A stretch of DNA of 64,000 nt from Qipengyuania pelagi (GTDB lineage Bacteria; Pseudomonadota; Alphaproteobacteria; Sphingomonadales; Sphingomonadaceae), in assembly GCF_009827295.1 (NCBI RefSeq), contig NZ_WTYD01000001.1, positions 1,550,001-1,614,000 of the forward strand. The letters are read 5' to 3'. Position 1 is the stretch's first letter. Each line of letters begins with the position of its first letter. The notes below the pieces were generated by a model. The model did no database searches, had not been told where the DNA came from, and worked only from the letters and a program-made list of their open reading frames with translations. The translations under genes and the position numbers were made by a program. This document shows, piece by piece, positions 17,809 to 28,480 of this stretch.

Positions 17809-17854
17809 AATATCGTGCAAGGAAGCGCGGAACTCGCCCGCCAATCCCGCATTT

Positions 17855-17886
17855 CCCCTATCGAAGCTGACAATTCGAAATAGGGG
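17855..17886. repeat. Inverted repeat immediately upstream of the hemerythrin gene
   Basis: Arms cccctatcgaa and ttcgaaatagggg pair over 11 bp with a 2-base bulge. The distal arm ends in TAGGGG, 10 bases before the start codon, so it overlaps the likely ribosome-binding site. It could be an operator or an RNA hairpin. Confidence 0.5.
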
Positions 17887-17895
17887 CATTCTTGA

Positions 17896-18411
17896 ATGGA
17901 TATCGTTGACTGCATTCTCGCCGATCATGATCGCCAGCGTCGCTGGTTTGCCGCGCTCGACGAAGCGCGCGACGATCTCGAATCGGCCGGAAAGATTTTC
18001 AAGCGCCTGCGCGACCATCTCGAAGCCCATGCAATGGCGGAAGAAACCTATTTCTACCCCACCCTGCTGAAGCTCGGCAAAGGCGCGCTCGATTCCGACA
18101 GCGCCGACGAGACGACCGAGGACGCGATCGACGATCACAACAAGATCGCCAACGCCGCCGATGCCGCCCTCAACGAAGAGGTCGGATCGGACGCCTGGTG
18201 GGAATGCGTCGACAAGGCGAATTACCAGAACAGCGCGCATCTCTCCGAGGAGGAGCGCCAGGGCCTCACCGATTTCCGCCGCCGCGTTCCGCTGGAAGAG
18301 CGGATCAGGCTGGGTCTCAAATATCTCGCCTTCGAAGCCTCGCACGTCACCGATGTGGAGCGGAAGGAAAAGGACCCCGAGGCCTATATCGAGGCCAATC
18401 AGGGGGCCTGA
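17896..18411 (+). CDS. Hemerythrin-domain protein
   Basis: The 171-residue cytosolic protein has hemerythrin/HHE features: H11 in LADHDRQ, H41 and H45 with E49/E50 in DHLEAHAMAEET, and H81 in IDDHNKI. These residues normally hold a di-iron centre. A further H in NSAHLSEEER may be the fifth ligand. Such proteins sense or store oxygen or nitric oxide or buffer iron; which applies here is unknown. It lies 87 bp downstream of the NtrC-like regulator on the same strand. Confidence 0.85.
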   Translation: MDIVDCILADHDRQRRWFAALDEARDDLESAGKIFKRLRDHLEAHAMAEETYFYPTLLKLGKGALDSDSADETTEDAIDDHNKIANAADAALNEEVGSDAWWECVDKANYQNSAHLSEEERQGLTDFRRRVPLEERIRLGLKYLAFEASHVTDVERKEKDPEAYIEANQGA

Positions 18412-18503
18412 GAACGGCCTGCCGCCCCTCTCCGTCGCTATCTGAGCGCATCCTGGGTCTCTAGCCTGTCGACTGGCGCGACCTACCGGGTTAGGGTCGG
18501 GAG

Positions 18504-19277
18504 ATGACAGGACAGACCTTCGGCGGACGTACCGCTCTCGTTACCGGTGCAGCTTCCGGGATCGGCGCAGCCTGCGCGCGCTGGCTCGCCGAAAACGGCT
18601 GCTCGCGCCTGGTGCTGGTCGATCGTGACGCGGAAGGCCTCGATAAACTCGACCTCCATTGCACGGTCGAAAACAGGGTCGGCGATATCGCGGACGAGCA
18701 ATTCTGGGACGATCTCGCACCCGCCCTCGAGGGGCTCGACCATGCGGTCCTCAATGCCGGTATCGGCGTGGGCGGGCAGATCGCCGATCATTCCTTCGAG
18801 GAATGGCGGCGCGGCATGGCCGTCAATCTCGACGGAGCGTTCCTGTCGCTGAGGGCGGTTCTGCGCGCAATGCGCGAGAAAGAGGCCAGCGACGGGCGGC
18901 GCGGCAGCGTGGTCCTCACCGCATCGATCACGGGCGTCAAAGCGGTGCCGGGGATCGGAAGCTACGGCGTGGCCAAGGCGGGTGTCGCCCACATGGCGCG
19001 CATCGCCGCCGCCGAACAGACCAGCCAAGGCATCCGCATCAACGCGGTGGCACCCGGCGGTGTCGATACTGCGATCTGGGACAGCTCGCAGGATTTTCGC
19101 GCCGGTGTCGCCGCGCATGGCCGCGATGCAACGCTCGCCGCCATGGCCGCAACCACGCCGCGCGGCCGCTTCGCCACGCCGGACGAGATCGCGGGCGAGA
19201 TCGGCTTCCTCTTGAGCGATGCGGCCAGCAACATTACCGGCGCGGTGCTGGTCACCGATGGCGGCTATTCGCTGTAA
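18504..19277 (+). CDS. SDR-family oxidoreductase
   Basis: A 257-residue classical short-chain dehydrogenase. It has the cofactor motif TGAASGIGAA near residue 14, NAG-type segment VLNAGIG, catalytic Ser in VLTASITG, and the YGVAKAG motif giving the Y-x3-K pair. The C-terminus GAVLVTDGGYSL is typical. Both the start-proximal sequence and length fit the family. Substrate cannot be assigned. Confidence 0.9.
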   Translation: MTGQTFGGRTALVTGAASGIGAACARWLAENGCSRLVLVDRDAEGLDKLDLHCTVENRVGDIADEQFWDDLAPALEGLDHAVLNAGIGVGGQIADHSFEEWRRGMAVNLDGAFLSLRAVLRAMREKEASDGRRGSVVLTASITGVKAVPGIGSYGVAKAGVAHMARIAAAEQTSQGIRINAVAPGGVDTAIWDSSQDFRAGVAAHGRDATLAAMAATTPRGRFATPDEIAGEIGFLLSDAASNITGAVLVTDGGYSL

Positions 19278-19286
19278 CGACCCCGC

Positions 19287-20450
19287 TTAGCGCGCGGTCC
19301 AGTTCACCGTCCGCTCTGCCCGCACCTCGCCCTTATTGCCCAGCAGGCGCAGGGTCAGCGCCTTGGCGCCCCAGTCGATATCGACCGTCCCGAAATTCTC
19401 TTCCGAGATGAAATCGGTCACGCGCTTGGGATCGGGCTCGCGCGCGGTGTTGCTGGCGGTATCGTTGAAGGCGAGGTTGAGCGAGGAACTGGTCAGCTCC
19501 CACATCGTCTCACCGCCCACCTGTTCGCGGTAGATGCCGCCCGCATGGCGATCGCCCGACAGGAGCAGGACCCCGCCCCCGGCCCGCTGGCCGAGCATTT
19601 CGTAGAGCCTTGCGCGTTCCTGCGGCATGGTTTCCCACGCCTCGTAATCATGCGCGTCGGTGATGACCTGGATCGAGGACACGACAAGGCGCAGATCGGC
19701 GGGCTTTGCCAGTTCCTGCCGCAACCACGCCCACTGCTCGGCGCCGAGCATCGTCACATCCGGCCCGGTATTGGCGCGCGAATACGGCCCCAGCGGCGGG
19801 CGATCCTCGCTATAAGGGCCGCGATCGAGATCGGAGCGGAAGAAACGCGTGTCGAGCAGGATCACCTGCACGCGCTTGCCCGGCTCGGTTCCGATCGTGC
19901 GGCTTTCGTACACGCCGGGGCGCGACCGCACCTGCGCGCTCGAATCCCAGAACGTCTCGTAAATCTTTTCCGACAGGAGCTTGAAGGCGAAGCTCGCTCC
20001 GCCATCGTTGAAGCCGTAATCGTGATCGTCCCAGGTCGTCAGCATCGGGATCTCGCCACGGAAGCGCGCGAATTCGGGATGGCTCGCCTGTTCGGCGTAG
20101 CTGCTGCGCAGATCGGTCAGGCCCGATCCGCCGTTCCAGCGCTGATCGCCATAGACATTGTCCCCGATCAGCATGAACATCTGCGGGTCCTTCGCCGCGA
20201 TCTGCGCCCACATATGCTGGCTGCGCGACTGGTGGTTGCAGCTGCCGAAAGCGAAGCGGGTGAGCGTGATCGTCTCGTCCAGCGGTCTGCCCTGCGGAGC
20301 GCGCGGCAGGGCCACATCGCCCGCCATCGCGGCGTTATAGGCGGCGAAGGGCGCGCTGGTCGGCGCGGTGTCGAGGGCGTCGGCGGAAACGGTCGTGCAG
20401 GCGGCGGCGCTCAGCGCGAGGAGGCTGGCGGAAAGCAGGCGGCGGATCAT
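19287..20450 (-). CDS. PhoD-like alkaline phosphatase (lipoprotein)
   Basis: The 387-residue protein has a lipoprotein signal (LLALSAAAC, lipidated Cys near 18). It has the metallophosphatase motifs of the PhoD family: FGSCNHQ, LIGDNVYGD, TWDDHDYGFND and SGDRHAGGIY. It hydrolyses phosphate mono- or diesters in the periplasm, probably with Fe/Ca. ATG 20450 follows CAGGAGTG with good spacing; an ATG ten codons upstream is less likely. It is convergent with the SDR gene, with 9 bp between the stops. Confidence 0.9.
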   Translation of the reverse strand: MIRRLLSASLLALSAAACTTVSADALDTAPTSAPFAAYNAAMAGDVALPRAPQGRPLDETITLTRFAFGSCNHQSRSQHMWAQIAAKDPQMFMLIGDNVYGDQRWNGGSGLTDLRSSYAEQASHPEFARFRGEIPMLTTWDDHDYGFNDGGASFAFKLLSEKIYETFWDSSAQVRSRPGVYESRTIGTEPGKRVQVILLDTRFFRSDLDRGPYSEDRPPLGPYSRANTGPDVTMLGAEQWAWLRQELAKPADLRLVVSSIQVITDAHDYEAWETMPQERARLYEMLGQRAGGGVLLLSGDRHAGGIYREQVGGETMWELTSSSLNLAFNDTASNTAREPDPKRVTDFISEENFGTVDIDWGAKALTLRLLGNKGEVRAERTVNWTAR

Positions 20451-20492
20451 CGGGTCACTCCTGATACTCGTCCCAATCATGCGGTGGGGATA

Positions 20493-21608
20493 TTACGCGG
20501 GCAAGTCGCTGAAATCGGTAAGGGCCGCATCGCGCAATCCCCGCCAGACATTGCGGGCCTGCACGGTCTCGAACACGTCATGGACGCGCAGCAGCTGGAC
20601 GCCCGCGCGCATCCCTTCGAGCGCCAGCGCCACGCTGCCGCCGAGCCTCTGTTCGACAGGGGCCTCGTTCGACAGGGCGCCGATCGTGCGCTTTCGGCTG
20701 GCCCCCAGAAGCAGCGGCTGGCCCAGCGCGTGGAACAGCGGCAGCGCGTTGATCAGCGCGAGATTGTCGGACAGCGACTTGCCGAACCCGATGCCGGGAT
20801 CGAGAATGATCCGGCTGCGCGCGATCCCTGCCGCAAGCGCGACGTCGCGCCGTTCGCGCAGCGCATCGAACACGTCGAACACCACATTGTCATAGCCTGA
20901 TGCCCCGTGCAGATCGTCGCCCCCCGCACCGGGCGCGTGCATCAGGACGACCGGACAGGCCGCATGGGCGACGACCTCGCGGCTGCGCCGGTCATGCGCG
21001 AGGCCGGACACGTCGTTGACCATGCCTGCCCCCGCAGCGAGCGCCGCTTCCATCACCGCAGCCTTGCGCGTGTCGATACTGACCGCAGCGCCCATCGCGG
21101 CACAGGCGCGGACGGCGGGCAGGACCCGCTCGATCTCGTCCCCCTCCCACAAAGTGCTCGCACCGGGGCGCGTGCTTTCCCCGCCGATATCGATGATGGC
21201 GGCCCCTGCCTCGACCATGGCGGCGGCGTGTTCGCGGCCAGCCTCGGCATCGGTCAGAAAACGGCCGCCGTCCGAGAAACTGTCGGGCGTGACGTTGAGA
21301 ATGCCCATGATCTGGGGCTGGTCGAGCCGGACGGTGCGCGTCCCGATGGTCAGCGGGGCGTGAGCCAGGGTCAGGTCCGACCATTGCGACAGGGCGTCGG
21401 CGCCGACCGTCTCGGGCAGCTGCCCAAGCGTTTCGGACATCGTATCAGGCGAGGCGAGCCAGCGTTCGATTATCTTGCCGTCACGTCGCAGGATCACGGC
21501 GAATCGGCTGGCATAGACCATGCCGCCCGCCAGCCGGATCGCATTGCCGTGTTCGGACTGCAGCCCTGGGACGAGCCCGATGGGGCGAATATAGACCCGA
21601 TCGGTCAT
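20493..21608 (-). CDS. folP: Dihydropteroate synthase with N-terminal extension
   Basis: The 371-residue protein condenses 6-hydroxymethyl-dihydropterin pyrophosphate with p-aminobenzoate in folate synthesis. Catalytic signatures are present: MGILNVTPDSFSDGG (about 105), DIGGESTRPGA (about 150), VNDVSG and GASRKRTIG. It is about 100 residues longer than common DHPS because of an N-terminal domain without a recognised motif (MTDRVYIRPIGL onwards). ATG 21608 follows AAGGTG and marks the start of protein-like sequence. It lies divergent from the flavin reductase gene. Confidence 0.93.
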   Translation of the reverse strand: MTDRVYIRPIGLVPGLQSEHGNAIRLAGGMVYASRFAVILRRDGKIIERWLASPDTMSETLGQLPETVGADALSQWSDLTLAHAPLTIGTRTVRLDQPQIMGILNVTPDSFSDGGRFLTDAEAGREHAAAMVEAGAAIIDIGGESTRPGASTLWEGDEIERVLPAVRACAAMGAAVSIDTRKAAVMEAALAAGAGMVNDVSGLAHDRRSREVVAHAACPVVLMHAPGAGGDDLHGASGYDNVVFDVFDALRERRDVALAAGIARSRIILDPGIGFGKSLSDNLALINALPLFHALGQPLLLGASRKRTIGALSNEAPVEQRLGGSVALALEGMRAGVQLLRVHDVFETVQARNVWRGLRDAALTDFSDLPA

Positions 21609-21825
21609 ACGGGCACCTTGCGAGGTTCGATGGCGACTGATCGGCTTCGCGGCGGGAGCGGTAAGGCAGACATATCCGATCGCTAGCGAAAACCGCGCCG
21701 GTAGAACAGCGCCAAGCGGCTCGCCCGAATGGGCCAAACGGGAACCCCGGATGCGCGCCGACCATTCCCCCGCAAGACGCGCCCATCCCGCTGCGACCCC
21801 CATCCCGCTGCGACCAAGGAATCCG

Positions 21826-22497
21826 ATGCCCCATACTCTCACGCTCCAATCCATCCGGCCGATCACGCACAACGTCCACGAGCTGACCTTCGAGCGCCCC
21901 CAAGGCTATGCGTTCGATCCCGGTCAGGCGACCGATTTCGCCCTCGATCGCGATGGGTGGCGGGACGAGAAACGGCCCTTCACCTTCACCTCCCTCCCCG
22001 ATGCGGAGCACCTCCAGTTCACGATCAAATCCTACCCCTCGCATGACGGCGTCACCGAACAGATCGGGCAGATGACGGGCGGCGAGACAGTCCTGATCGA
22101 GGATGCCTGGGGCGCGATTTCGGACCATGGGCCGGGCACGATCATCGCGGGCGGCGCGGGGCTCACCCCGTTCCTCTCGATCCTGCGCGCACGCCAGCAG
22201 GAGCATGGCAATCTAGACGGCTATCGCCTGATCTTCGCCAATTCCTGCGAAAAGGACATCATCCTGCGCGAGGAGCTGGAGCGGATGCCCGGCCTCAAGC
22301 TCGACCTCGTCCTCAGCGACGAGGATGGCGAAGGCATATATCACGGCCAGGTCGATGCGGACTATCTCGATCAGTCCGATCTCGATTTCAGCCAACTCTT
22401 CTATCTCTGCGGGCCGCCGGCGATGCAGGAAGATGTCAGCACGCTGTTGAAGGCACGCGGCGTCGCGGACGATCGATTGGTGCACGAGGACTGGTGA
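21826..22497 (+). CDS. FAD-binding ferredoxin/flavodoxin reductase-like oxidoreductase
   Basis: The 223-residue protein has the two-domain layout of the FNR superfamily: an FAD-binding barrel with RPFTFTS (R-x-[YF]-[ST] flavin motif) and an NAD(P)-binding half with GAGLTPFLSILR and CGPPAMQ. It lacks a C-terminal [2Fe-2S] domain. ATG 21826 follows AAGGA with 5-base spacing. It probably transfers electrons between NAD(P)H and a small redox protein; the partner is not visible nearby. Confidence 0.85.
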   Translation: MPHTLTLQSIRPITHNVHELTFERPQGYAFDPGQATDFALDRDGWRDEKRPFTFTSLPDAEHLQFTIKSYPSHDGVTEQIGQMTGGETVLIEDAWGAISDHGPGTIIAGGAGLTPFLSILRARQQEHGNLDGYRLIFANSCEKDIILREELERMPGLKLDLVLSDEDGEGIYHGQVDADYLDQSDLDFSQLFYLCGPPAMQEDVSTLLKARGVADDRLVHEDW

Positions 22498-22527
22498 GCG
22501 ACCGTCCCGCATGGCCCGGAACCCGGC

Positions 22528-23097
22528 TTATTCGCTATGCGGTCCGGCCGAATAGGCGTCCTTGTCGAGAGCGTAGAACGCGACATCGCACACGCCCTTG
22601 TGCGTCACCTCGAAAGCGGGACGCAACGCTTCGCGCCTGAAGCCGAGCCGTTCGAGGATGCGGATCGAGGCGAGGTTCTCGGCGTCCACCTCCGCAGTCG
22701 CCAGGCGCGCGCCGCGATCGTGGAAGAGATAGCTGAGCACGGCACGCGTGCATTCGGAGGCGATCCCCTCTCTCTGACGATCAGCACAGGTGATGTAGCC
22801 GATCTCGAATACCCCGCCCTCGTCCTGCGGGACGGCGACGATTCGTCCGACCACCTCTCCCGCACCGTCGACGGCGATCCAGGTCAGTCCCGGCCATGAC
22901 GGGTCGGCAAGCCAGCCCCACAATTCCTCTTCGGAGCCGAATTTGCCGCGTGAGAGATAAAGGCACTGCGCATCGTCGCCCAAGGTCGGCAGCAGCGCGG
23001 CCGCGTCGTCACGCCGCAACCGCCTGAGAGTGAAGCGCGCGGTCGACAGGGTCGGTACGTCGGCGCCTGCGGGGCGGGATGTCGGATCGCTCCTCAT
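22528..23097 (-). CDS. GNAT-family N-acetyltransferase (RimJ/RimL type)
   Basis: The 189-residue protein has the RimJ/L pattern: TARFTLRRLRRDDAAAL at the N-terminus, FEIGYITCADRQREGIASE as the acetyl-CoA binding motif A (slightly altered R-Q-R-E-G-I/A), and NLASIRILERLGFRRE in motif B. It acetylates an amine on an unknown substrate. It lies 18 bp downstream of ccrM on the same strand. Confidence 0.85.
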   Translation of the reverse strand: MRSDPTSRPAGADVPTLSTARFTLRRLRRDDAAALLPTLGDDAQCLYLSRGKFGSEEELWGWLADPSWPGLTWIAVDGAGEVVGRIVAVPQDEGGVFEIGYITCADRQREGIASECTRAVLSYLFHDRGARLATAEVDAENLASIRILERLGFRREALRPAFEVTHKGVCDVAFYALDKDAYSAGPHSE

Positions 23098-23115
23098 GCG
23101 GGATTCTCTTGGCGT

Positions 23116-24480
<1,365 letters not shown>

Positions 24481-25395
24481 TCAGGCGGCCGGAAGGTCGG
24501 GATCGACCCCGGTCAGCTCGACCGAGCGGTCCCACAAGCGCTTCGCCAGGGCCTCGTTCCTCGCCTTGGTGCTCGCGACCGCCCGGCCCGACCGCTTCCC
24601 GCTCATCTCGCGAAACCCGTAGGGTCCGTAATAATCGCCGCCCTCGGCTTCGGGATCGGTGGCGGCCTGGAGCGCGGGCAAAGCCCCGTCGGCGGCGGAA
24701 TTCAACACCACTCCGACCAGCGATCCGAACACGCCGCCCAACATGCCGAGATGGCGGGTCAGCTCGGTCTGGGCGATGCCGGGGTGGCAGGCGATCGCGC
24801 TGACCGAAGAGCCCGAGGCGCGCAGCCGCCGGTCGAGTTCCTTGGCGAAAAGCAGGTTCGCCAGCTTGCTCTGCCCGTAGAACTGCGTCTTCGAATAGCC
24901 CTTCGCCGCATCGAGATTGTCGAAATCGATACCCGCGCCGCGATGCGCCAGGCTCGACTGGACGACCACCCGCCCGCCGCCATCCTGCGCCAGCTTGTGC
25001 AGCAGCAGGCTGGTAAAGGCGAAATGGCCGAGGTGATTGACCGCGAACTGCAATTCGCACCCGGCGGTGGCGGTGGACAGCGGCGGCATCATTACGCCCG
25101 CATTGTCGATCAGGAGATCGATCCGCTCCTCGTGCGAGGCTTCTTCCGCCGCCTGCCTGACCGACGCGATATTGGCGAGGTCGAGATGGAGGAAGGCGAG
25201 ATCGGCGCGTTCCGGGCCGCTCCTGATATCCTCGATGGCTTCGTTCGCCTTGTCGGCATCGCGGCAGGCGAGGAGCACGCGCGCGCCTTTTCTGGCCAGC
25301 CCGCGTGCGATCTCGAGGCCGATCCCCGTATTCGCTCCGGTGACGATGGCCGTCCTGCCGGTCTGTTCGGGGATATCGGAATAGGCGAAACTCAT
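24481..25395 (-). CDS. SDR-family oxidoreductase (retinol-dehydrogenase-like)
   Basis: The 304-residue SDR has cofactor motif [10 protein letters not shown] (about 20), NNAG-equivalent LIDNAGVM, catalytic Ser in [13 protein letters not shown] and a Y-x3-K pair in FYGQSKLAN. The long C-terminal part with [10 protein letters not shown] resembles the RDH/WW-domain oxidoreductase-like SDRs often seen in bacteria. Substrate unknown. ATG 25395 overlaps the rnhB stop by 4 bp. Confidence 0.88.
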   Translation of the reverse strand: MSFAYSDIPEQTGRTAIVTGANTGIGLEIARGLARKGARVLLACRDADKANEAIEDIRSGPERADLAFLHLDLANIASVRQAAEEASHEERIDLLIDNAGVMMPPLSTATAGCELQFAVNHLGHFAFTSLLLHKLAQDGGGRVVVQSSLAHRGAGIDFDNLDAAKGYSKTQFYGQSKLANLLFAKELDRRLRASGSSVSAIACHPGIAQTELTRHLGMLGGVFGSLVGVVLNSAADGALPALQAATDPEAEGGDYYGPYGFREMSGKRSGRAVASTKARNEALAKRLWDRSVELTGVDPDLPAA

Positions 25396-26018
25396 GCGAA
25401 CATCTCCAATTGCGCTACCGGAGCAAAGCTTCGCCGGTGATGCGGCGTGGCCCCGTATGTTCGCAATGCCTCGACATGCTCGCGCGTTCCGTAGCCCATA
25501 TTGCGCTCCCACCCGTATTGGGGGTGGGTGAGCGCGGCTTCGCGCATGATCCGGTCGCGATATTCCTTGGCGAGGATCGAGGCGGCGGAGATGCAGCGCT
25601 CCTTCGCATCGCCCTTCACGATGGCGCGCGCTGGCCAGCGCCAGCCGGGCGCGCGGCCCTGCGGCGTCAGATTCCCGTCTATCAGAGCCTCTTCGATAGA
25701 CTGCCCGAGCGCGGCTTCCGCTCGCGCCACGGCCTGTGTCATCGCCAGCATGGTCGCGCCGAAGATATTGAGCCGATCGATCGTCTCGACATCGACCACC
25801 GCGATCCCGAAAACGCAGCGCGCGCGGATGGTCGCCTCCAGCTTGGCGCGGGCAGAAGCGGTGAGCACCTTGCTGTCGGCCAGCCCCGCCGGACAGGGTT
25901 TGCACAGGATGACTGCGGCGGCCACCACCGGACCAGCGAGGGGACCGCGCCCCGCCTCGTCCACGCCAGCGACCAATGGGCGGGAGCCAATTCCGCCTTG
26001 CGGCGTTCCCGATAGCAT
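25392..26018 (-). CDS. rnhB: Ribonuclease HII
   Basis: The 208-residue enzyme removes RNA from RNA-DNA hybrids and single ribonucleotides from DNA. Active-site residues D20-E21 are in [10 protein letters not shown]; the later catalytic Asp is in LIDGN. The C-terminal segment [14 protein letters not shown] is typical. ATG 26018 follows AAGGAAGGG at about 10 bases. Its start codon overlaps, on the opposite strand, the start codon of the sugar dehydrogenase gene (CATG). Confidence 0.94.
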   Translation of the reverse strand: MLSGTPQGGIGSRPLVAGVDEAGRGPLAGPVVAAAVILCKPCPAGLADSKVLTASARAKLEATIRARCVFGIAVVDVETIDRLNIFGATMLAMTQAVARAEAALGQSIEEALIDGNLTPQGRAPGWRWPARAIVKGDAKERCISAASILAKEYRDRIMREAALTHPQYGWERNMGYGTREHVEALRTYGATPHHRRSFAPVAQLEMFA

Positions 26019-27210
26019 GACGACAAAACCCTTCCTTGCCGCCATTCTATCCTCAACCGCTCTCCTCGCAAGCTGTGGAAGCCCGACAGGCGGGGAAACC
26101 ACCGCCCAATCGACCCCCGCGCCGACGATGGGCAACACGACTGCGACCCCGATGGGCGAGCCGCAGGTGACGGCTTTCGGGACCTATGACGAACCCTGGG
26201 CCGCCGCTTTCGCGCCCGGCACTTCGATGCTGTTCATCACCGAAAAACCGGGCACGATGAAATTCATCGATACCGAAACGCGGCGCACCGGCACGGTGAC
26301 CGGGCTTCCGCGTGTTGATTACGGCGGCCAGGGTGGCCTCGGCGAAATCGCCTTTCTCGATAGCCAGCGCGCCGCCACGGTCGGCAGTCGCACGATCTAT
26401 CTGAGCTGGGTCGAAGCCGGCGATAGCGACACGCGCGGTGCGGTGGTCGGGCGGGGAACGCTCAATTGCGGGACCGAGGACGCGAGCTGCAAGATCGAAG
26501 GTCTCGAGACGATCTGGCGCCAGACGCCCAAGGTGACCGGGCGCGGCCATTATTCGCACCGCATCGTTTTCAGCCCTGACGAACGCTATATGTTCGTGTC
26601 CAGCGGCGAGCGCCAGAAGGGAACGCCCGCGCAGGATACGTCGAACACGCTCGGCACCATCGTCCGCCTCAATCTCGACGGGACGGCGGCGGCGGGCAAT
26701 CCTCTCGCCGCCCAAGGCTCGCCCAGCGACCAGATCTGGAGCTGGGGCCATCGCAACATCCTGGCGATGGATTTCGATGCGGAGGGCCGCTTGTGGGAGA
26801 TCGAACACGGGCCTGCGGGCGGTGACGAGCTGAACCTCGTCCAGAAGGGCGGCAATTACGGCTGGCCCACCCGATCGTTCGGGGACGAGTATAACGGCAC
26901 CCCCATTCCCGACCACACCGCCGATGATGGCTTCATCAAGCCGGTCATCGACTGGACGCCGGTGATCGCCTCGGGCAATTTCTTCATCTATGATGGCGAC
27001 CTGTTCGCTCCGTGGCGTGGCCAGGGCATCATCGCCGGGCTGAAGACCCAGGCGCTGATCCGCATCGCCTTCGACGGCGACACGGCGCGCGAAGTCGGAC
27101 GGGTTCCGATGGGCGAGCGCATTCGTCAGGTGGTCCAAGGCCCCGATGGTGCGATCTGGGCACTTGAGGACGGCGAAGGCGGACGCCTGCTGAAGCTGAC
27201 GCCGGGTTGA
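26017..27210 (+). CDS. PQQ-dependent sugar dehydrogenase-like lipoprotein
   Basis: The 397-residue protein has a lipoprotein signal peptide ([11 protein letters not shown], lipidated Cys near 20). It carries six-bladed propeller features of the glucose/sorbosone dehydrogenase family: [42 protein letters not shown] and the final [18 protein letters not shown]. Such periplasmic enzymes oxidise sugars or sugar aldehydes using PQQ. The start codon overlaps that of rnhB on the other strand, so its leader lies inside rnhB. Confidence 0.88.
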   Translation: MTTKPFLAAILSSTALLASCGSPTGGETTAQSTPAPTMGNTTATPMGEPQVTAFGTYDEPWAAAFAPGTSMLFITEKPGTMKFIDTETRRTGTVTGLPRVDYGGQGGLGEIAFLDSQRAATVGSRTIYLSWVEAGDSDTRGAVVGRGTLNCGTEDASCKIEGLETIWRQTPKVTGRGHYSHRIVFSPDERYMFVSSGERQKGTPAQDTSNTLGTIVRLNLDGTAAAGNPLAAQGSPSDQIWSWGHRNILAMDFDAEGRLWEIEHGPAGGDELNLVQKGGNYGWPTRSFGDEYNGTPIPDHTADDGFIKPVIDWTPVIASGNFFIYDGDLFAPWRGQGIIAGLKTQALIRIAFDGDTAREVGRVPMGERIRQVVQGPDGAIWALEDGEGGRLLKLTPG

Positions 27211-27299
27211 TTGCCGTTCCATAGGCGGAGCATGGCTTGCGGGAGCGAAAGCCGCTTTTGATCGACAGGGCCACTGCGCCCGATTAAGCGCCGCGGCCC

Positions 27300-27839
27300 A
27301 TGGCCAGTACGACCTCCTCGCCCCTACCCACGATAGTGCCGCTCGGCGCCGTCGACCCGCATCTGGTCGAGGAGCTGCTCGATGCGGCCTTCGGCGAGGG
27401 ACGCCAGGCGCGCACCGCCTATCGCATTCGCGAAGGGATGGGCTGGCTTCCGGGCCTGAGCTTCGCCGCGCTGGACGACGAGGACTATCTCGTCGCGACG
27501 ATCCAGCTCTGGCCCGTCGCGCTCACCGATCCCGACAGGCGCGCGCATCCGTTGCTGATGGTTGGCCCGGTGGCGGTGATGCCGGGGCGTCAGGGCGAAG
27601 GGTTCGGCAAGGCGCTGATGGCGACCAGCCTCGCCGCGGCGGACCAGCTTGGGGGCGCATCCGCCCTGCCCCAGATGCTGATCGGCGATTTCGACTATTA
27701 CAGCCAATGGGATTTCTCCGCCGCGCATACGGGCGGGTGGCGCTGCCCCGGACCGTGGGAGCGTGAGCGCCTGCTCGCCCGCACGGCCAATGCGGCGGTC
27801 CTCCCGCGCGAGGGAATGCTGGGGCCGTGGATCGGCTGA
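27300..27839 (+). CDS. GNAT-family N-acetyltransferase
   Basis: The 179-residue protein carries the acetyl-CoA motif in VGPVAVMPGRQGEGFGKALM (Q/R-x-x-G-x-G/A). C-terminal part LIGDFDYYSQWDFS resembles acetyltransferases annotated as YhbS-like. Substrate unknown. It ends 84 bp before the DUF1285 gene on the same strand. Confidence 0.85.
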   Translation: MASTTSSPLPTIVPLGAVDPHLVEELLDAAFGEGRQARTAYRIREGMGWLPGLSFAALDDEDYLVATIQLWPVALTDPDRRAHPLLMVGPVAVMPGRQGEGFGKALMATSLAAADQLGGASALPQMLIGDFDYYSQWDFSAAHTGGWRCPGPWERERLLARTANAAVLPREGMLGPWIG

Positions 27840-27922
27840 TCTGATCGGTTGATCCAGTCTGGCGGTTTCGATCCGTCCGTGCAGGATTGTCTCGCCCGCC
27901 CGCATCTGCCAACGCCGCGTCC

Positions 27923-28480
27923 ATGGTCTACACTCCGCCACCCGAACTCGCCGGTCTCAGCCTCGCGCAGATCGCCGAACAGGTCGAAGCCCGCAAACTG
28001 CCCCCGGTCGAACGCTGGACGCCGCAGGAAGAAGGCGAGAGCGGGATGCGCATCGCCGCGGACGGGATCTGGTATCACGATGGCAGCCCGATCAGGCGCG
28101 GCGCGATGGTGCGCGCCTTTTCGGGGCTGCTGACACGGGACGGAGACGGGGCATACTGGCTGGTCACGCCGTTCCAGAAGCTGCGTATCGAAGTCGAGGA
28201 CGCCTGTTTCATTGCCACCGATTGCCGCCTGGTCGAGGACGGGATCGCCTTCCGGCTCAACACCGACGATCTGGTCGTGGCCGGGCCGGATCATCCGCTG
28301 CGCGCGGCGGGCGATCCCGATGCGCCCGCGCTCTATGTCCATGTCCGGCGCGGCTGCGAGGCGCGGCTCAACCGTTCGACCTACGAACAGCTCGCCGAGA
28401 TCGCGCTGGCGCGGGGCGATGACTGGACTGTCGCGAGCGGCGGCGAAACCTATTCGCTGCTTCCCGCCGCGCAGGGATGA
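27923..28480 (+). CDS. DUF1285-family protein
   Basis: The 185-residue cytosolic protein matches DUF1285: ERWTPQEEGESGMRIAADGIWYHDGSPIRR near the start (shown here for its WYHDGxPIxR core), then beta-rich segments YWLVTPFQKLRIEVED and FRLNTDDLVVAGPDHPL. The fold is known for the family, the function is not. ATG 27923 gives the family's usual N-terminus. Its stop overlaps the NUDIX start by 4 bp, so the DUF1285-NUDIX-cca trio is one operon. Confidence 0.82.
   Translation: MVYTPPPELAGLSLAQIAEQVEARKLPPVERWTPQEEGESGMRIAADGIWYHDGSPIRRGAMVRAFSGLLTRDGDGAYWLVTPFQKLRIEVEDACFIATDCRLVEDGIAFRLNTDDLVVAGPDHPLRAAGDPDAPALYVHVRRGCEARLNRSTYEQLAEIALARGDDWTVASGGETYSLLPAAQG

Noticed and set aside
27233-27265. 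Weak hairpin after the sugar dehydrogenase gene as a terminator
   Set aside because: Only about 5 bp of stem, T-run short; not convincing.
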